A DNA stretch of 6,905 nt from assembly GCA_010365175.1 (NCBI GenBank), contig JAAFGW010000152.1, positions 1-6,905 of the forward strand, in the 5' to 3' direction. Below the pieces are notes generated by a model. That model did no database searches, had not been told where the DNA came from, and was given only the letters and a program-made list of their open reading frames with translations. Numbering within the stretch: the first letter of the stretch is position 1; the number at the start of each line of letters is the position of its first letter. Shown piece by piece: positions 1 through 5,786 of the stretch. A program made the translations under genes and the position numbers. The DNA is from Sulfuriferula multivorans. Lineage in GTDB: Bacteria > Pseudomonadota > Gammaproteobacteria > Burkholderiales > Thiobacillaceae.

Positions 1-7
1 TACTCAC
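1..7 (-). CDS. nuoB: NADH-quinone oxidoreductase subunit B, first codons only
   Basis: Only the start is visible: a GTG codon at 7..5 followed by AGT and one more base, giving Met-Ser. A strong ribosome binding site, AGGAGGG at 20..14, lies six bases upstream and decides this start. A second possible start, an ATG overlapping the nuoA stop at 30..28, runs into a stop after eight codons, so it is not used. NuoB directly follows NuoA in nearly all bacterial complex I operons and carries the N2 iron-sulfur cluster; family identity here rests on position, not on protein sequence. Confidence 0.7.
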
Positions 8-29
8 GCTGCGCCCTCCTGTGTCAACA

Positions 30-386
30 TCACTCCCATTCCAGCGCCCCCTTCATCCACTCATAGATGAAACCGACCACCAGAATGCCGAGAAATACCA
101 TCATGGCGACAAAACCAGCCAATCCGATCTCTTCCAGCACAATGGCCCAAGGAAAAAGAAAAGCGATTTCCAGATCGAACAAGATAAAGAGAATAGCAAC
201 CAGGTAGTAACGCACGTCGAATTTCATGCGCGCGTCTTCAAACGCTTCGAAGCCGCATTCGTATGGGGAGAGCTTTTCGCTGTCCGGGCGATTCGGGGCC
301 AACAGGCTGCCCGCAATAATCGGACCGATCCCGAAAGCCAGACCGACCAGAATGAACAATAGAATTGGGAGGTAGTTCTCCAGCAC
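30..386 (-). CDS. nuoA: NADH-quinone oxidoreductase subunit A (complex I)
   Basis: This is a small inner-membrane subunit of respiratory complex I, which couples NADH oxidation and quinone reduction to ion pumping. At 118 residues it has the usual family length. Three hydrophobic helices are visible at about residues 7-29, 60-80 and 88-108. Between the first two is the conserved loop with PNRPDSEK (31-38) and YECG (42-45), the equivalent of the ND3 cysteine loop near the quinone site; helix two carries the conserved FDLE (70-73). The start is a GTG at 386..384 preceded by GGAGGA with about six bases of spacing; the protein begins MLENYLP, as expected. It is the first gene of a nuo operon, with nuoB 22 bases downstream, and has its own promoter about 50 bases upstream. 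Nothing in the gene appears broken. Confidence 0.96.
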   Translation of the reverse strand: MLENYLPILLFILVGLAFGIGPIIAGSLLAPNRPDSEKLSPYECGFEAFEDARMKFDVRYYLVAILFILFDLEIAFLFPWAIVLEEIGLAGFVAMMVFLGILVVGFIYEWMKGALEWE

Positions 387-402
387 TGGGTTCCTCCGTC
401 CA

Positions 403-418
403 AGCCTTAGCTTAGGCT
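403..418 (-). other. Small stem-loop in the nuoA leader
   Basis: AGCCT and AGGCT form a 5-bp stem with a 6-base loop in the untranslated leader, a few bases upstream of the nuoA ribosome binding site. It may be chance; a role in translation is only speculation. Confidence 0.25.
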
Positions 419-437
419 ATTGAATAATTATGGACTG

Positions 438-467
438 AGTGTATTAGCGCAGAGCATCGGCTGTCAA
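438..467 (-). promoter_or_regulatory. Putative sigma-70 promoter of the nuo operon
   Basis: On the minus strand a perfect TTGACA (-35, 467..462) is followed after 18 bases by TACACT (-10, 443..438, four of six consensus bases). This places transcription start near 431, giving a leader of about 45 bases before the nuoA GTG. The -35 box lies inside a 14-base inverted repeat (CGGCT/AGCCG with a 4-base loop, 458..471). The position between tRNA-Leu and nuoA is where a promoter for the long nuo operon would be expected. Confidence 0.6.
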
Positions 468-546
468 GCCGAAATTTTGTATTTTTTCCTTGATAATCAA
501 AAGCTTATTCGATAGTGAATGCTAATGAATCAATCAGGAAAACTGA

Positions 547-631
547 TGGTGCCGACGGCGAGACTCGAACTCGCACAACCTAAGTCACTACCCCCTCAAG
601 ATAGCGTGTCTACCAATTCCACCACGTCGGC
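547..631 (-). tRNA. tRNA-Leu (anticodon GAG)
   Basis: This is a complete 85-base class II tRNA. The acceptor stem is a perfect 7-bp pairing of GCCGACG (631..625) with CGTCGGC, followed by discriminator A and an encoded CCA (549..547). The anticodon arm is CTATC, loop TTGAGGG, GGTAG, so the anticodon is GAG (597..595), reading CUC and CUU leucine codons. The variable arm is long (13 bases, 587..575), as required for leucine tRNAs, and the T arm is GCGAG-TTCGAGT-CTCGC. No convincing promoter of its own is visible in the 68 bases up to secG, so it is probably processed from the tpiA-secG transcript. Confidence 0.97.
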
Positions 632-632
632 C

Positions 633-642
633 AAAGCGCTTT
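633..642. repeat. Perfect 10-bp palindrome next to the tRNA 5' end
   Basis: AAAGCGCTTT is a perfect palindrome that lies two bases outside the mature 5' end of tRNA-Leu. It may be chance, or it may contribute to leader folding before 5' processing. The rest of the secG-tRNA gap shows nothing further that I can identify. Confidence 0.3.
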
Positions 643-687
643 AACACCTTGAATAGCTGGACGCATTGCGCCCTGCCATGTATTACT

Positions 688-708
688 TTTACTGCGGATT
701 TACTGCGG
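688..708. repeat. Short direct repeat at the secG stop codon
   Basis: TTTACTGCGG occurs at 688-697 and again at 699-708, with an 11-base period. The second copy contains the secG stop codon (TAA, complement of 700-702), so the gene end appears to have been duplicated by slippage without changing the protein. Confidence 0.5.
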
Positions 709-1056
709 GATATCGCTTGCTTTTGAGCCGGCGTTCTGACCCGGAACCTGTTGCTGAGGCGCTGCAGGTTGCGTTGTTGATGTCACGGGTACCGTCGTCC
801 GATCCAGCACACTCTTCGATTCATGCTCCTGAAGGCCAAAATAAGCCAGGGTCAAGCTGGTCATAAAGAACAGCGTCGCCAGAACAGCGGTACTATGGCT
901 CAGAAAATTGGCCGAACCGGTTGAGCCAAACAGACTTCCCGCCGAACCACCGCCAAATGCCGCGCCCATGTCAGCGCCTTTTCCGTGTTGCAGCAATACC
1001 AGCGCAATCAACGAAACGGCAACAATAATATGAACAATCCAAACCAATGATTCCAT
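700..1056 (-). CDS. secG: Preprotein translocase subunit SecG
   Basis: SecG is the small auxiliary subunit of the SecYEG channel in the inner membrane and helps SecA-driven protein export. The 118-residue product has the family layout: a first helix at about 3-22, the conserved glycine-rich stretch QHGKGADMGAAFGGG (23-37) through LFGSTGSANFL (42-52), a second helix at about 56-74, then a hydrophilic tail rich in Pro, Gln, Thr and Ser. The tail is unconserved in the family. The start is ATG at 1056..1054; its ribosome site is weak (only GAGTAAGAG-type purines upstream), which suggests translational coupling to tpiA, whose stop is 33 bases away. tpiA-secG-tRNA-Leu-nuo is a recognised order in betaproteobacteria. 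Confidence 0.96.
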   Translation of the reverse strand: MESLVWIVHIIVAVSLIALVLLQHGKGADMGAAFGGGSAGSLFGSTGSANFLSHSTAVLATLFFMTSLTLAYFGLQEHESKSVLDRTTVPVTSTTQPAAPQQQVPGQNAGSKASDIPQ

Positions 1057-1059
1057 AAT

Positions 1060-1094
1060 TTTGACTCTTACTCTTACTCGGTTTGACTCTTACT
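1060..1094. repeat. 13-bp direct repeat spanning the tpiA end and the tpiA-secG gap
   Basis: TTTGACTCTTACT is present at 1060-1072 and 1082-1094 with a 22-base period, and TTACTC is repeated in tandem inside (1068-1079). The second copy covers the tpiA stop codon (1092..1090) and the first lies just before the secG start, so the gap looks like a small tandem duplication. It carries no recognisable regulatory signal and leaves secG with a poor ribosome site. Confidence 0.55.
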
Positions 1095-1836
1095 TGGCAG
1101 CTGCCCGGCAAATAGCCACAAATTCTTCGACAACTAAAGACGCCCCGCCAATCAGGCCGCCATCAATATCCGGCTTAGCCATTAATTCTGACGCATTCGC
1201 GGCTTTTACGCTACCCCCATATTGGATCACCAACTGATCTGCTATGGCCACATCCAGCGCCGCAATTTTGTGGCGGATGAAAGCGTGCACGGCCTGTGCC
1301 TGTTCGGGGGAAGCCGTTTTTCCGGTGCCAATGGCCCACACGGGTTCATACGCAACCACCGCATTCGCCAGTGAAGCAACGCCAGCCGCGTTGATCACGG
1401 CATCAAGCTGACGCGCAACCACTGCTTCGGTTACGCCTGACTCACGCTCATCCAGCGATTCACCCACGCACAGAATAGGTTTCAAGCCTGCGGCTTGGGC
1501 AGCCATGTATTTGTTCGCTACCAGCGCATCGGACTCACCGTACAGGCTGCGTCTCTCTGAGTGCCCGACGATCACGTACGTGCAACCAAAATCGAGCAGC
1601 ATGGCAGCCGACACTTCACCAGTGAATGCGCCCTTGGCTTGCTCCGACAGATTCTGAGCACCCCAGGCGACCGAAGAGCCGGCAAGCGCGGCTTGCACCT
1701 GTGCAAGATAGGGAAACGGTACACACACCACGGCATCAATACCTGCCAATGCGGGCTTGAGTGCGGCCAGCAACGCGGAATTTTCCGCCAGGCTGCCGTG
1801 CATTTTCCAGTTTCCGGCTACGAGCTTTTTGCGCAT
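1090..1836 (-). CDS. tpiA: Triosephosphate isomerase
   Basis: This enzyme interconverts dihydroxyacetone phosphate and glyceraldehyde 3-phosphate in glycolysis and gluconeogenesis; it is a cytoplasmic TIM barrel dimer. From the ATG at 1836..1834 the protein is 248 residues, the usual family length, and begins MRKKLVAGNWKMHG. Catalytic residues are present: Asn9 and Lys11 (NWK), His92 (VGHSERR), Glu164 (YEPVWAIGTGK, with loop 6 following), and phosphate-binding YGGSVK (206-211) and GG (230-231). The reading frame stays open 57 bases further upstream to an ATG at 1893, but that would add 19 residues absent from the family and would begin inside a palindrome, so I reject it. No Shine-Dalgarno is visible before the chosen start, which is preceded by CTCCCCC. 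A promoter candidate lies 29 bases upstream, and secG follows 33 bases after the stop. Confidence 0.95.
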   Translation of the reverse strand: MRKKLVAGNWKMHGSLAENSALLAALKPALAGIDAVVCVPFPYLAQVQAALAGSSVAWGAQNLSEQAKGAFTGEVSAAMLLDFGCTYVIVGHSERRSLYGESDALVANKYMAAQAAGLKPILCVGESLDERESGVTEAVVARQLDAVINAAGVASLANAVVAYEPVWAIGTGKTASPEQAQAVHAFIRHKIAALDVAIADQLVIQYGGSVKAANASELMAKPDIDGGLIGGASLVVEEFVAICRAAAK

Positions 1837-1864
1837 GGGGGAGTCTGCCAAACAAAAGTTCGCG

Positions 1865-1893
1865 ATGGTAAGCGTAACGCGCATGGTGGTCAA
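1865..1893 (-). promoter_or_regulatory. Putative sigma-70 promoter of tpiA
   Basis: On the minus strand TTGACC (1893..1888) is followed after exactly 17 bases by TACCAT (1870..1865); these match the consensus at five of six and four of six positions. Transcription would start near 1858, leaving a leader of about 20 bases before the tpiA ATG. The -35 begins in the loop of the palindrome at 1871-1912 and the spacer is formed by one arm, so promoter and hairpin are interlocked. This would give tpiA-secG expression independent of the pst operon. Confidence 0.5.
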
Positions 1894-1912
1894 CCGCCAT
1901 GCGCGTTACGCT
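1871..1912. repeat. Perfect 16-bp inverted repeat between pstB and tpiA
   Basis: AGCGTAACGCGCATGG (1871-1886) is exactly repeated in inverse at 1897-1912. Beyond one mismatch (a G-T wobble in the plus-strand RNA), two further G-C pairs leave a loop of only four bases, so the whole 42-base segment is one tall hairpin. It lies nine bases after the pstB stop. Neither strand has a T run after it, so it is not a classical intrinsic terminator. It could stabilise the 3' end of pst mRNA, act as a partial terminator, or bind a protein in the tpiA promoter. It might be a REP-like element, but no second copy is in the window. Confidence 0.85.
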
Positions 1913-1921
1913 CGAGAGAAA

Positions 1922-2704
1922 TCAGCCAAAACGACCCGTAATGTAGTCTTCCGTCTGTTTCTTGCCCGGGCGCATGAAGATGGTTCCGGTTTCATTGAAT
2001 TCGATAAGTTCACCGAGATACATGAACGCGGTGAAGTCCGATATCCGCGCAGCCTGCTGCATGTTGTGGGTCACGATGGCGATGGTGTAATCGCTCTTCA
2101 ACTCGTTGATGAGTTCTTCAATCTTTGCGGTAGAAATAGGGTCGAGTGCCGAAGTCGGCTCGTCGAGCAGCACGATTTCAGGCTTGACTGCTACCGCACG
2201 CGCTATGCACAGACGCTGCTGCTGGCCACCGGACAGTGACAATCCGTTCTGCTGTAATTTATCCTTCACTTCACCCCACAGCGCGGCCTTTTTAAGCGCC
2301 CACTCGACTCGATCATCCATCGCGCTCTTCGACATGCGTTCATACAGCCGAACACCGAAGGCAATATTTTCGTAAATCGTCATGGGGAATGGCGTCGGCT
2401 TCTGGAACACCATTCCGATCTTGGCACGCACCAGATTCACATCCTGAGTCTTGTCGAGCAGATTCTTACCGTGAAACAGAATATTGCCTTCTGCACGCTG
2501 ACCGGGATAGAGGTCATACATCCGGTTAAACGTGCGCAACAACGTGGATTTCCCACAGCCGGAAGGCCCAATAAAAGCGGTTACTTTTTTATGCGCAACG
2601 TCAAACGTAACGTCATTCAGACCTTTGAAATCGCCATAGAAAAAATTCAGGTTGCGAACCTGCAAGGCAGCATTTTCGCCGCTGGGTATGGCTTGATCGG
2701 ACAT
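1922..2704 (-). CDS. pstB: Phosphate ABC transporter ATP-binding protein
   Basis: PstB is the cytoplasmic ATPase that drives phosphate import through PstC-PstA. The 260-residue protein has all ABC ATPase motifs: Walker A GPSGCGKST (46-54), Q-loop Gln101 in FQKPTPFPM, signature LSGGQ (157-161), Walker B IVLLDEP (177-183) with catalytic Glu182, D-loop SALD (185-188) and H-loop His213. The FQKPTPFPMTIYEN stretch and the RMYDLYPG segment (61-68) are characteristic of PstB rather than of other importers. The ATG start at 2704..2702 has GGAG seven bases upstream, within the palindrome CTCCGGAG (2712-2719). It lies 18 bases after pstA, in the same operon. After it comes tpiA, not phoU, which often follows pstB in proteobacteria. 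Confidence 0.98.
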   Translation of the reverse strand: MSDQAIPSGENAALQVRNLNFFYGDFKGLNDVTFDVAHKKVTAFIGPSGCGKSTLLRTFNRMYDLYPGQRAEGNILFHGKNLLDKTQDVNLVRAKIGMVFQKPTPFPMTIYENIAFGVRLYERMSKSAMDDRVEWALKKAALWGEVKDKLQQNGLSLSGGQQQRLCIARAVAVKPEIVLLDEPTSALDPISTAKIEELINELKSDYTIAIVTHNMQQAARISDFTAFMYLGELIEFNETGTIFMRPGKKQTEDYITGRFG

Positions 2705-2722
2705 CGTAAAGCTCCGGAGAAA

Positions 2723-3565
2723 TTAACGTTTATATTTGTTTCGGAAAGCGACGCGGACGCCAATGTTAACCGCCAGCACCACAAGGGCAATCAAGAGTGC
2801 GCCACCCCATGCCAGATTGACCCAATTGTCATACGGGCTTAGCGCAAACTGGTAAATCACCACCGGCAAATTGCCCATGGGTTCAGCCATATTGGTACTG
2901 AAAAACTGGTTGTTGAGCGCAGTGAATAACAACGGTGCGGTCTCGCCCGTGATGCGTGCCATGGCAAGAAGTACGCCGGTTGCAACACCGGATTTAACTG
3001 CACGCAGCGTGATTTTGAGCGACACCTGCCAACGTGGCGCACCAACAGCGAACGCAGCCTCGCGCAAACTCGTCGGCACCAATTTCAACATGTTTTCGGT
3101 GGTTCGAACCACCACCGGAATAGCAATCAGGGCAAGTGCCAGCGACCCTGCCCAGCCGGAAAATCCACCCGTGGTCACCACAAACAAAGCATATACAAAC
3201 AATCCAATGACGATGGACGGCGCCGACAGCATGATGTCAGTCATGAACCTGGTGAACGATGCAAACTTCGATACACGCCCATATTCGGCCAAATAAATCC
3301 CGGCCAAAATACCAATCGGCGTAGAAATCAGCATTGAAAAGAACAGGATCAATCCGCTGCCAACAATGGCATTGCGTAGGCCACCACCGTCGGTTCCCGG
3401 TGCAGGTGTGTCTTGGGTAAACAGATCCCAGCTCAATGCAGCAAAGCCCTTGGAGAACAGTGTCCACAAGATCCACAGTAGCGCGATCAGCCCCAAGCTC
3501 ATCGCGATCATGGACAGGGTAATCCCAATACGATTGACCCAGATACGGCGGTTATAGAGGTTCAT
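2723..3565 (-). CDS. pstA: Phosphate ABC transporter permease PstA
   Basis: PstA is one of the two inner-membrane permeases that form the phosphate channel. The product is 280 residues with about six hydrophobic segments (roughly 13-36, 66-92, 108-130, 137-155, 194-215 and 254-274). The cytoplasmic coupling loop that contacts PstB is clear: REAAFAVGAPRWQV (168-181) followed by SLKITLRAVKSGVATG. The N-terminal region with DGGGLRNAIVGS (59-70) and the conserved ITGETAPLLF (205-214) are typical of PstA. The ATG start at 3565..3563 lies nine bases after the pstC stop, and its ribosome site (TAAGG) overlaps that stop codon, so translation is probably coupled to pstC. Confidence 0.98.
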   Translation of the reverse strand: MNLYNRRIWVNRIGITLSMIAMSLGLIALLWILWTLFSKGFAALSWDLFTQDTPAPGTDGGGLRNAIVGSGLILFFSMLISTPIGILAGIYLAEYGRVSKFASFTRFMTDIMLSAPSIVIGLFVYALFVVTTGGFSGWAGSLALALIAIPVVVRTTENMLKLVPTSLREAAFAVGAPRWQVSLKITLRAVKSGVATGVLLAMARITGETAPLLFTALNNQFFSTNMAEPMGNLPVVIYQFALSPYDNWVNLAWGGALLIALVVLAVNIGVRVAFRNKYKR

Positions 3566-3574
3566 AGGGGCGCC

Positions 3575-4552
3575 TTACAAACCTTCTGAGCCCATGCTGC
3601 GGCTAATAAGCCAGCGCGAAATCGCCAGCACGACAAAGGTGAGGATGAACAGCACCAGGCCCAGTTCGAACAGGGACGCAATGTGTAATCCGGGGTCGGC
3701 CTCACCAAATTCGTTTGCCAGGGTTGAGGCAATGGAAGTGCCCGGCGCAAACAGGCTGCCGTTGATGCGGTTGGCATTGCCAATCACGAAGGTGACTGCC
3801 ATGGTCTCGCCCAATGCGCGACCCAGTCCCAACATGATTCCGCCAATTACGCCCACCCGGGTGTAGGGCAGCACCACGCTACGCACCACTTCCCAGGTGG
3901 TGCAGCCAACGCTGTAGGCGGATTCCCTGAGTTCATTCGGCACCGTCTCGAACACATCGCGCATGACGGATGCAATAAAGGGAATGACCATCATAGACAG
4001 CACGATGCTGGCAGTGAGAATGCCAACCCCGATGGGTGGTCCAGAAAACCAGCTGCCGATCACAGGCACATCACCCAACAGAGCCTGCAAGGGCGGCTGG
4101 ATGTATTCGGCGAACAGCGGCGCAAACACAAACAGGCCCCAGATGCCATACACAATGGACGGAATACCCGCCAGCAACTCAATTGCCGTACCCAAGGGAC
4201 GGCGCAACCAGACCGGGCAGATTTCAGTTAAAAACAGGGCAATGCCAAAACTGATCGGCACCGCAATCAACAACGCCAGAACCGACGTCACTACCGTGCC
4301 ATAAATAGCAGCCAGTGCCCCATATTCGTCGTCCGGCACACTCCAGATATTGGTCCACAAAAAAGAGGGGCCAAATCCTTTGATGCTGGGCCAGGCTTCG
4401 ATGGTGAGCGACACAAGGATGCCCACCAATGCCGCCAGGACGACAAATGCGAACAGCTGGGTGGCATGATGAAAAAGTTTGTCTTGCAGCCAGAACTTTC
4501 GGACCTGTTGGGCATGCAGATCTGATCCGGCGGGGGCGCTGGGCTCGCTCAA
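3575..4552 (-). CDS. pstC: Phosphate ABC transporter permease PstC
   Basis: PstC pairs with PstA to form the membrane channel. The 325-residue product has about six hydrophobic segments (roughly 30-52, 82-108, 120-145, 173-195, 233-252 and 290-313). The coupling loop is RESAYSVGCTTWEV (209-222), and LGRALGETMAVTFVIGN (243-259) and ELLAGIPSIVYGIWG (125-139) are PstC hallmarks. The start is a TTG at 4552..4550; going upstream in frame, no ATG, GTG or TTG occurs before a stop, and the next ATG inside would delete membrane helices, so TTG is the only ordinary start. The ribosome site is weak (AGG, about nine bases upstream). A rare start and weak site behind a set of stem-loops fit low expression relative to pstS. 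Confidence 0.96.
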   Translation of the reverse strand: MSEPSAPAGSDLHAQQVRKFWLQDKLFHHATQLFAFVVLAALVGILVSLTIEAWPSIKGFGPSFLWTNIWSVPDDEYGALAAIYGTVVTSVLALLIAVPISFGIALFLTEICPVWLRRPLGTAIELLAGIPSIVYGIWGLFVFAPLFAEYIQPPLQALLGDVPVIGSWFSGPPIGVGILTASIVLSMMVIPFIASVMRDVFETVPNELRESAYSVGCTTWEVVRSVVLPYTRVGVIGGIMLGLGRALGETMAVTFVIGNANRINGSLFAPGTSIASTLANEFGEADPGLHIASLFELGLVLFILTFVVLAISRWLISRSMGSEGL

Positions 4553-4581
4553 AATTGTGTGCCTATCGGTTTGGTTTTTTA

Positions 4582-4623
4582 TCTACAAAAGCAGCCGCCT
4601 ATTGTGGCAGCTGCTTTTGTAGA
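4582..4623 (-). terminator. Stem-loop between pstS and pstC, probable partial terminator
   Basis: TCTACAAAAGCAGC (4582-4595) is perfectly repeated in inverse at 4610-4623, giving 14 bp of stem, then one mismatch, three more G-C pairs and a 6-base loop. Its inner part has the form of an intrinsic terminator on either strand: AAAA, a GC-rich stem, then TTTTGT. Here the T tract is short and part of the extended stem, so read-through is likely. In many pst operons a structure in this place lets pstS mRNA accumulate above pstCAB; that role is inferred here. Confidence 0.65.
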
Positions 4624-4625
4624 GC

Positions 4626-4651
4626 GCCCGAGACAACTCACTGTCTCGGGC
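4626..4651 (-). other. Second stem-loop between pstS and pstC
   Basis: GCCCGAGACA (4626-4635) pairs perfectly with TGTCTCGGGC (4642-4651) around a 6-base loop. It has no T tract on either side, so it is a better candidate for protecting the 3' end of pstS mRNA from exonucleases than for termination. It is separated from the next hairpin by only two bases. Confidence 0.7.
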
Positions 4652-4657
4652 TAATGA

Positions 4658-4672
4658 TCAGGTCAGTCCTGA
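4658..4672 (-). other. Third, short stem-loop just after pstS
   Basis: TCAGG and CCTGA form a 5-bp stem with a 5-base loop, four bases past the pstS stop codon. Alone it would be unremarkable; it is listed because it is first in a row of three hairpins in the 124-bp gap. Confidence 0.35.
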
Positions 4673-4676
4673 CACC

Positions 4677-5696
4677 TTACTTGATGTTCTTCATTTCTGC
4701 TTCAACCATCTTCACAACATTGGCCGGCAGCGCAACAAAGCCCAGTTCTTCAGCCATTTTCTGGCCATTGTTCAAAGACCACGTGAAGAAGTTGACCACG
4801 TCTCTTTGCTTGGCTGCATCCGCGCCTTTTTCATACGCCAGCACGTAGGTGGCCGAAGTAATGGGCCAAGCATTTTTGTGCGCCTGATCCAGCAGGTCAG
4901 GCGCCATGCCCTTGACCTTGAAGTTGGCGCCGGCAGCAGCGTCCGCCACGGCATCCTGGTTTGGCACGATGTAGTTACCGGCACGGTTCTTCAGCGCCAC
5001 AAAATTCATGTTGTTTTTCATTGCGTCAGCGATATCCACGTAGCCAATCGCGCCCTTGATCTTCTGCACGTTGGCCGCCACTCCCGGATTACCCTTGCCG
5101 CCTACCGCATTGGAAGGCCAGTTGACCGTTTTCCCGGCGCCGACATCACGCTGGAAAGCCATCGACTGCTTGGCCAGATAGTGGGTGAAAACGTGGGTGG
5201 TGCCGGAACCGTCCGAGCGATTCGCCACGGTAATAGCCAGATCCGGAAGAGCGACGCCCGGATTCAGTCTGGCGATAGCGGGATCGTTCCATTTGGCAAT
5301 CGCGCCACGAAAGATATTGGCGGCGGTGTTTCCGTCCAGCTTCAGTTTGCCGGAATCAATACCCGGGACATTAATGACAATGGTTACGCCCCCCATCACG
5401 GTAGGGACCTGGACCAGATTGCCTGCATCCAGTTCTGCCTCTTCGAGCGGCGCATCAGTGCCGCCAAAATCGACGGTCTTGGCCTTGATCTGCTTGATGC
5501 CGCCAGACGAACCGATACCCTGGTAGTTGACCTTGTTGCCGGTCGCCGCCTGATAAGCCTCTGCCCATTTGGTATAAACGGCGTAGGGGAAAGTCGCGCC
5601 CGCACCGGTGATGTCAGCGGCCAGGGCGCTAACCGAGAAAACCAAACCCGCAGCTGTAGCTACAGTGCCTAGAACCATTTTGTTGAAAGTATGCAT
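4677..5696 (-). CDS. pstS: Periplasmic phosphate-binding protein
   Basis: PstS binds inorganic phosphate in the periplasm and delivers it to PstC-PstA. The 339-residue precursor has a Sec signal peptide: a charged start (MHTFNK), a hydrophobic stretch (about 8-24) and a signal peptidase I site after ALA (24-26). The mature protein begins ADITGAGATFPYAVY. Phosphate-binding segments are visible: GAGATFPY (31-38), GIGSSGG (60-66), DFGGTDAPL (76-84) and NRSDGSGTTHVF (159-170). The length matches the family. No lipobox cysteine is seen, so it is soluble rather than a lipoprotein. The ATG at 5696..5694 has GGAG seven bases upstream. It heads the pst operon behind a Pho box, and three stem-loops follow its stop. 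Confidence 0.98.
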   Translation of the reverse strand: MHTFNKMVLGTVATAAGLVFSVSALAADITGAGATFPYAVYTKWAEAYQAATGNKVNYQGIGSSGGIKQIKAKTVDFGGTDAPLEEAELDAGNLVQVPTVMGGVTIVINVPGIDSGKLKLDGNTAANIFRGAIAKWNDPAIARLNPGVALPDLAITVANRSDGSGTTHVFTHYLAKQSMAFQRDVGAGKTVNWPSNAVGGKGNPGVAANVQKIKGAIGYVDIADAMKNNMNFVALKNRAGNYIVPNQDAVADAAAGANFKVKGMAPDLLDQAHKNAWPITSATYVLAYEKGADAAKQRDVVNFFTWSLNNGQKMAEELGFVALPANVVKMVEAEMKNIK

Positions 5697-5743
5697 ATTC
5701 GATCTCCGGTGTAAATAGACGTTGCCTCAGGGGCGACATCGAC

Positions 5744-5777
5744 ATACTAACGGGCGAATATTACAGTTTTATTTTAG
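5744..5777 (-). promoter_or_regulatory. Pho box and promoter of the pst operon
   Basis: On the minus strand CTAAAATAAAACTGTAAT (5777..5760) has the 7-4-7 form of a PhoB site, consensus CTGTCAT, four bases, CTGTCAT. The second unit matches six of seven positions and the first four of seven; the four-base spacer is AAAA. As in PhoB-dependent promoters, where the box replaces the -35, a -10 candidate TAGTAT (5749..5744) lies ten bases further on. Transcription would start near 5737, giving a leader of about 40 bases. The location directly upstream of pstS supports the call, and PhoB control under phosphate starvation is inferred from it. Its upstream edge is nine bases from the MITE-like element. 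Confidence 0.72.
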
Positions 5778-5786
5778 GTCAGGAAA

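Noticed and set aside
21..362. Plus-strand open frame opposite nuoA
   Set aside because: nuoA on the minus strand is certain; the antisense product has no family features.
547..631. CRISPR or other repeat array near the tRNA
   Set aside because: No spaced repeats are present anywhere in the window; short direct repeats near secG are simple duplications.
547..631. Integrated element at the tRNA-Leu gene
   Set aside because: No integrase gene or duplicated tRNA 3' end is visible; both sides are normal housekeeping genes.
1836..1893. 19-residue N-terminal extension of TpiA
   Set aside because: The family begins at MRKKLVAGNWK; the extension is encoded in the palindrome and promoter region.
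1871..1912. Intrinsic terminator after pstB
   Set aside because: The hairpin is strong, but neither strand has a T run after it. It is listed as an inverted repeat instead.
1561..2239. Overlapping plus-strand open frames across tpiA and the pstB end
   Set aside because: They are antisense to two well-identified genes, cross the palindrome, and show no recognisable domain.
4806..5672. Long open frame of 288 codons on the plus strand opposite pstS
   Set aside because: It lies entirely within the unmistakable pstS gene, and its product resembles no family I know. It is a by-product of the codon bias of pstS.
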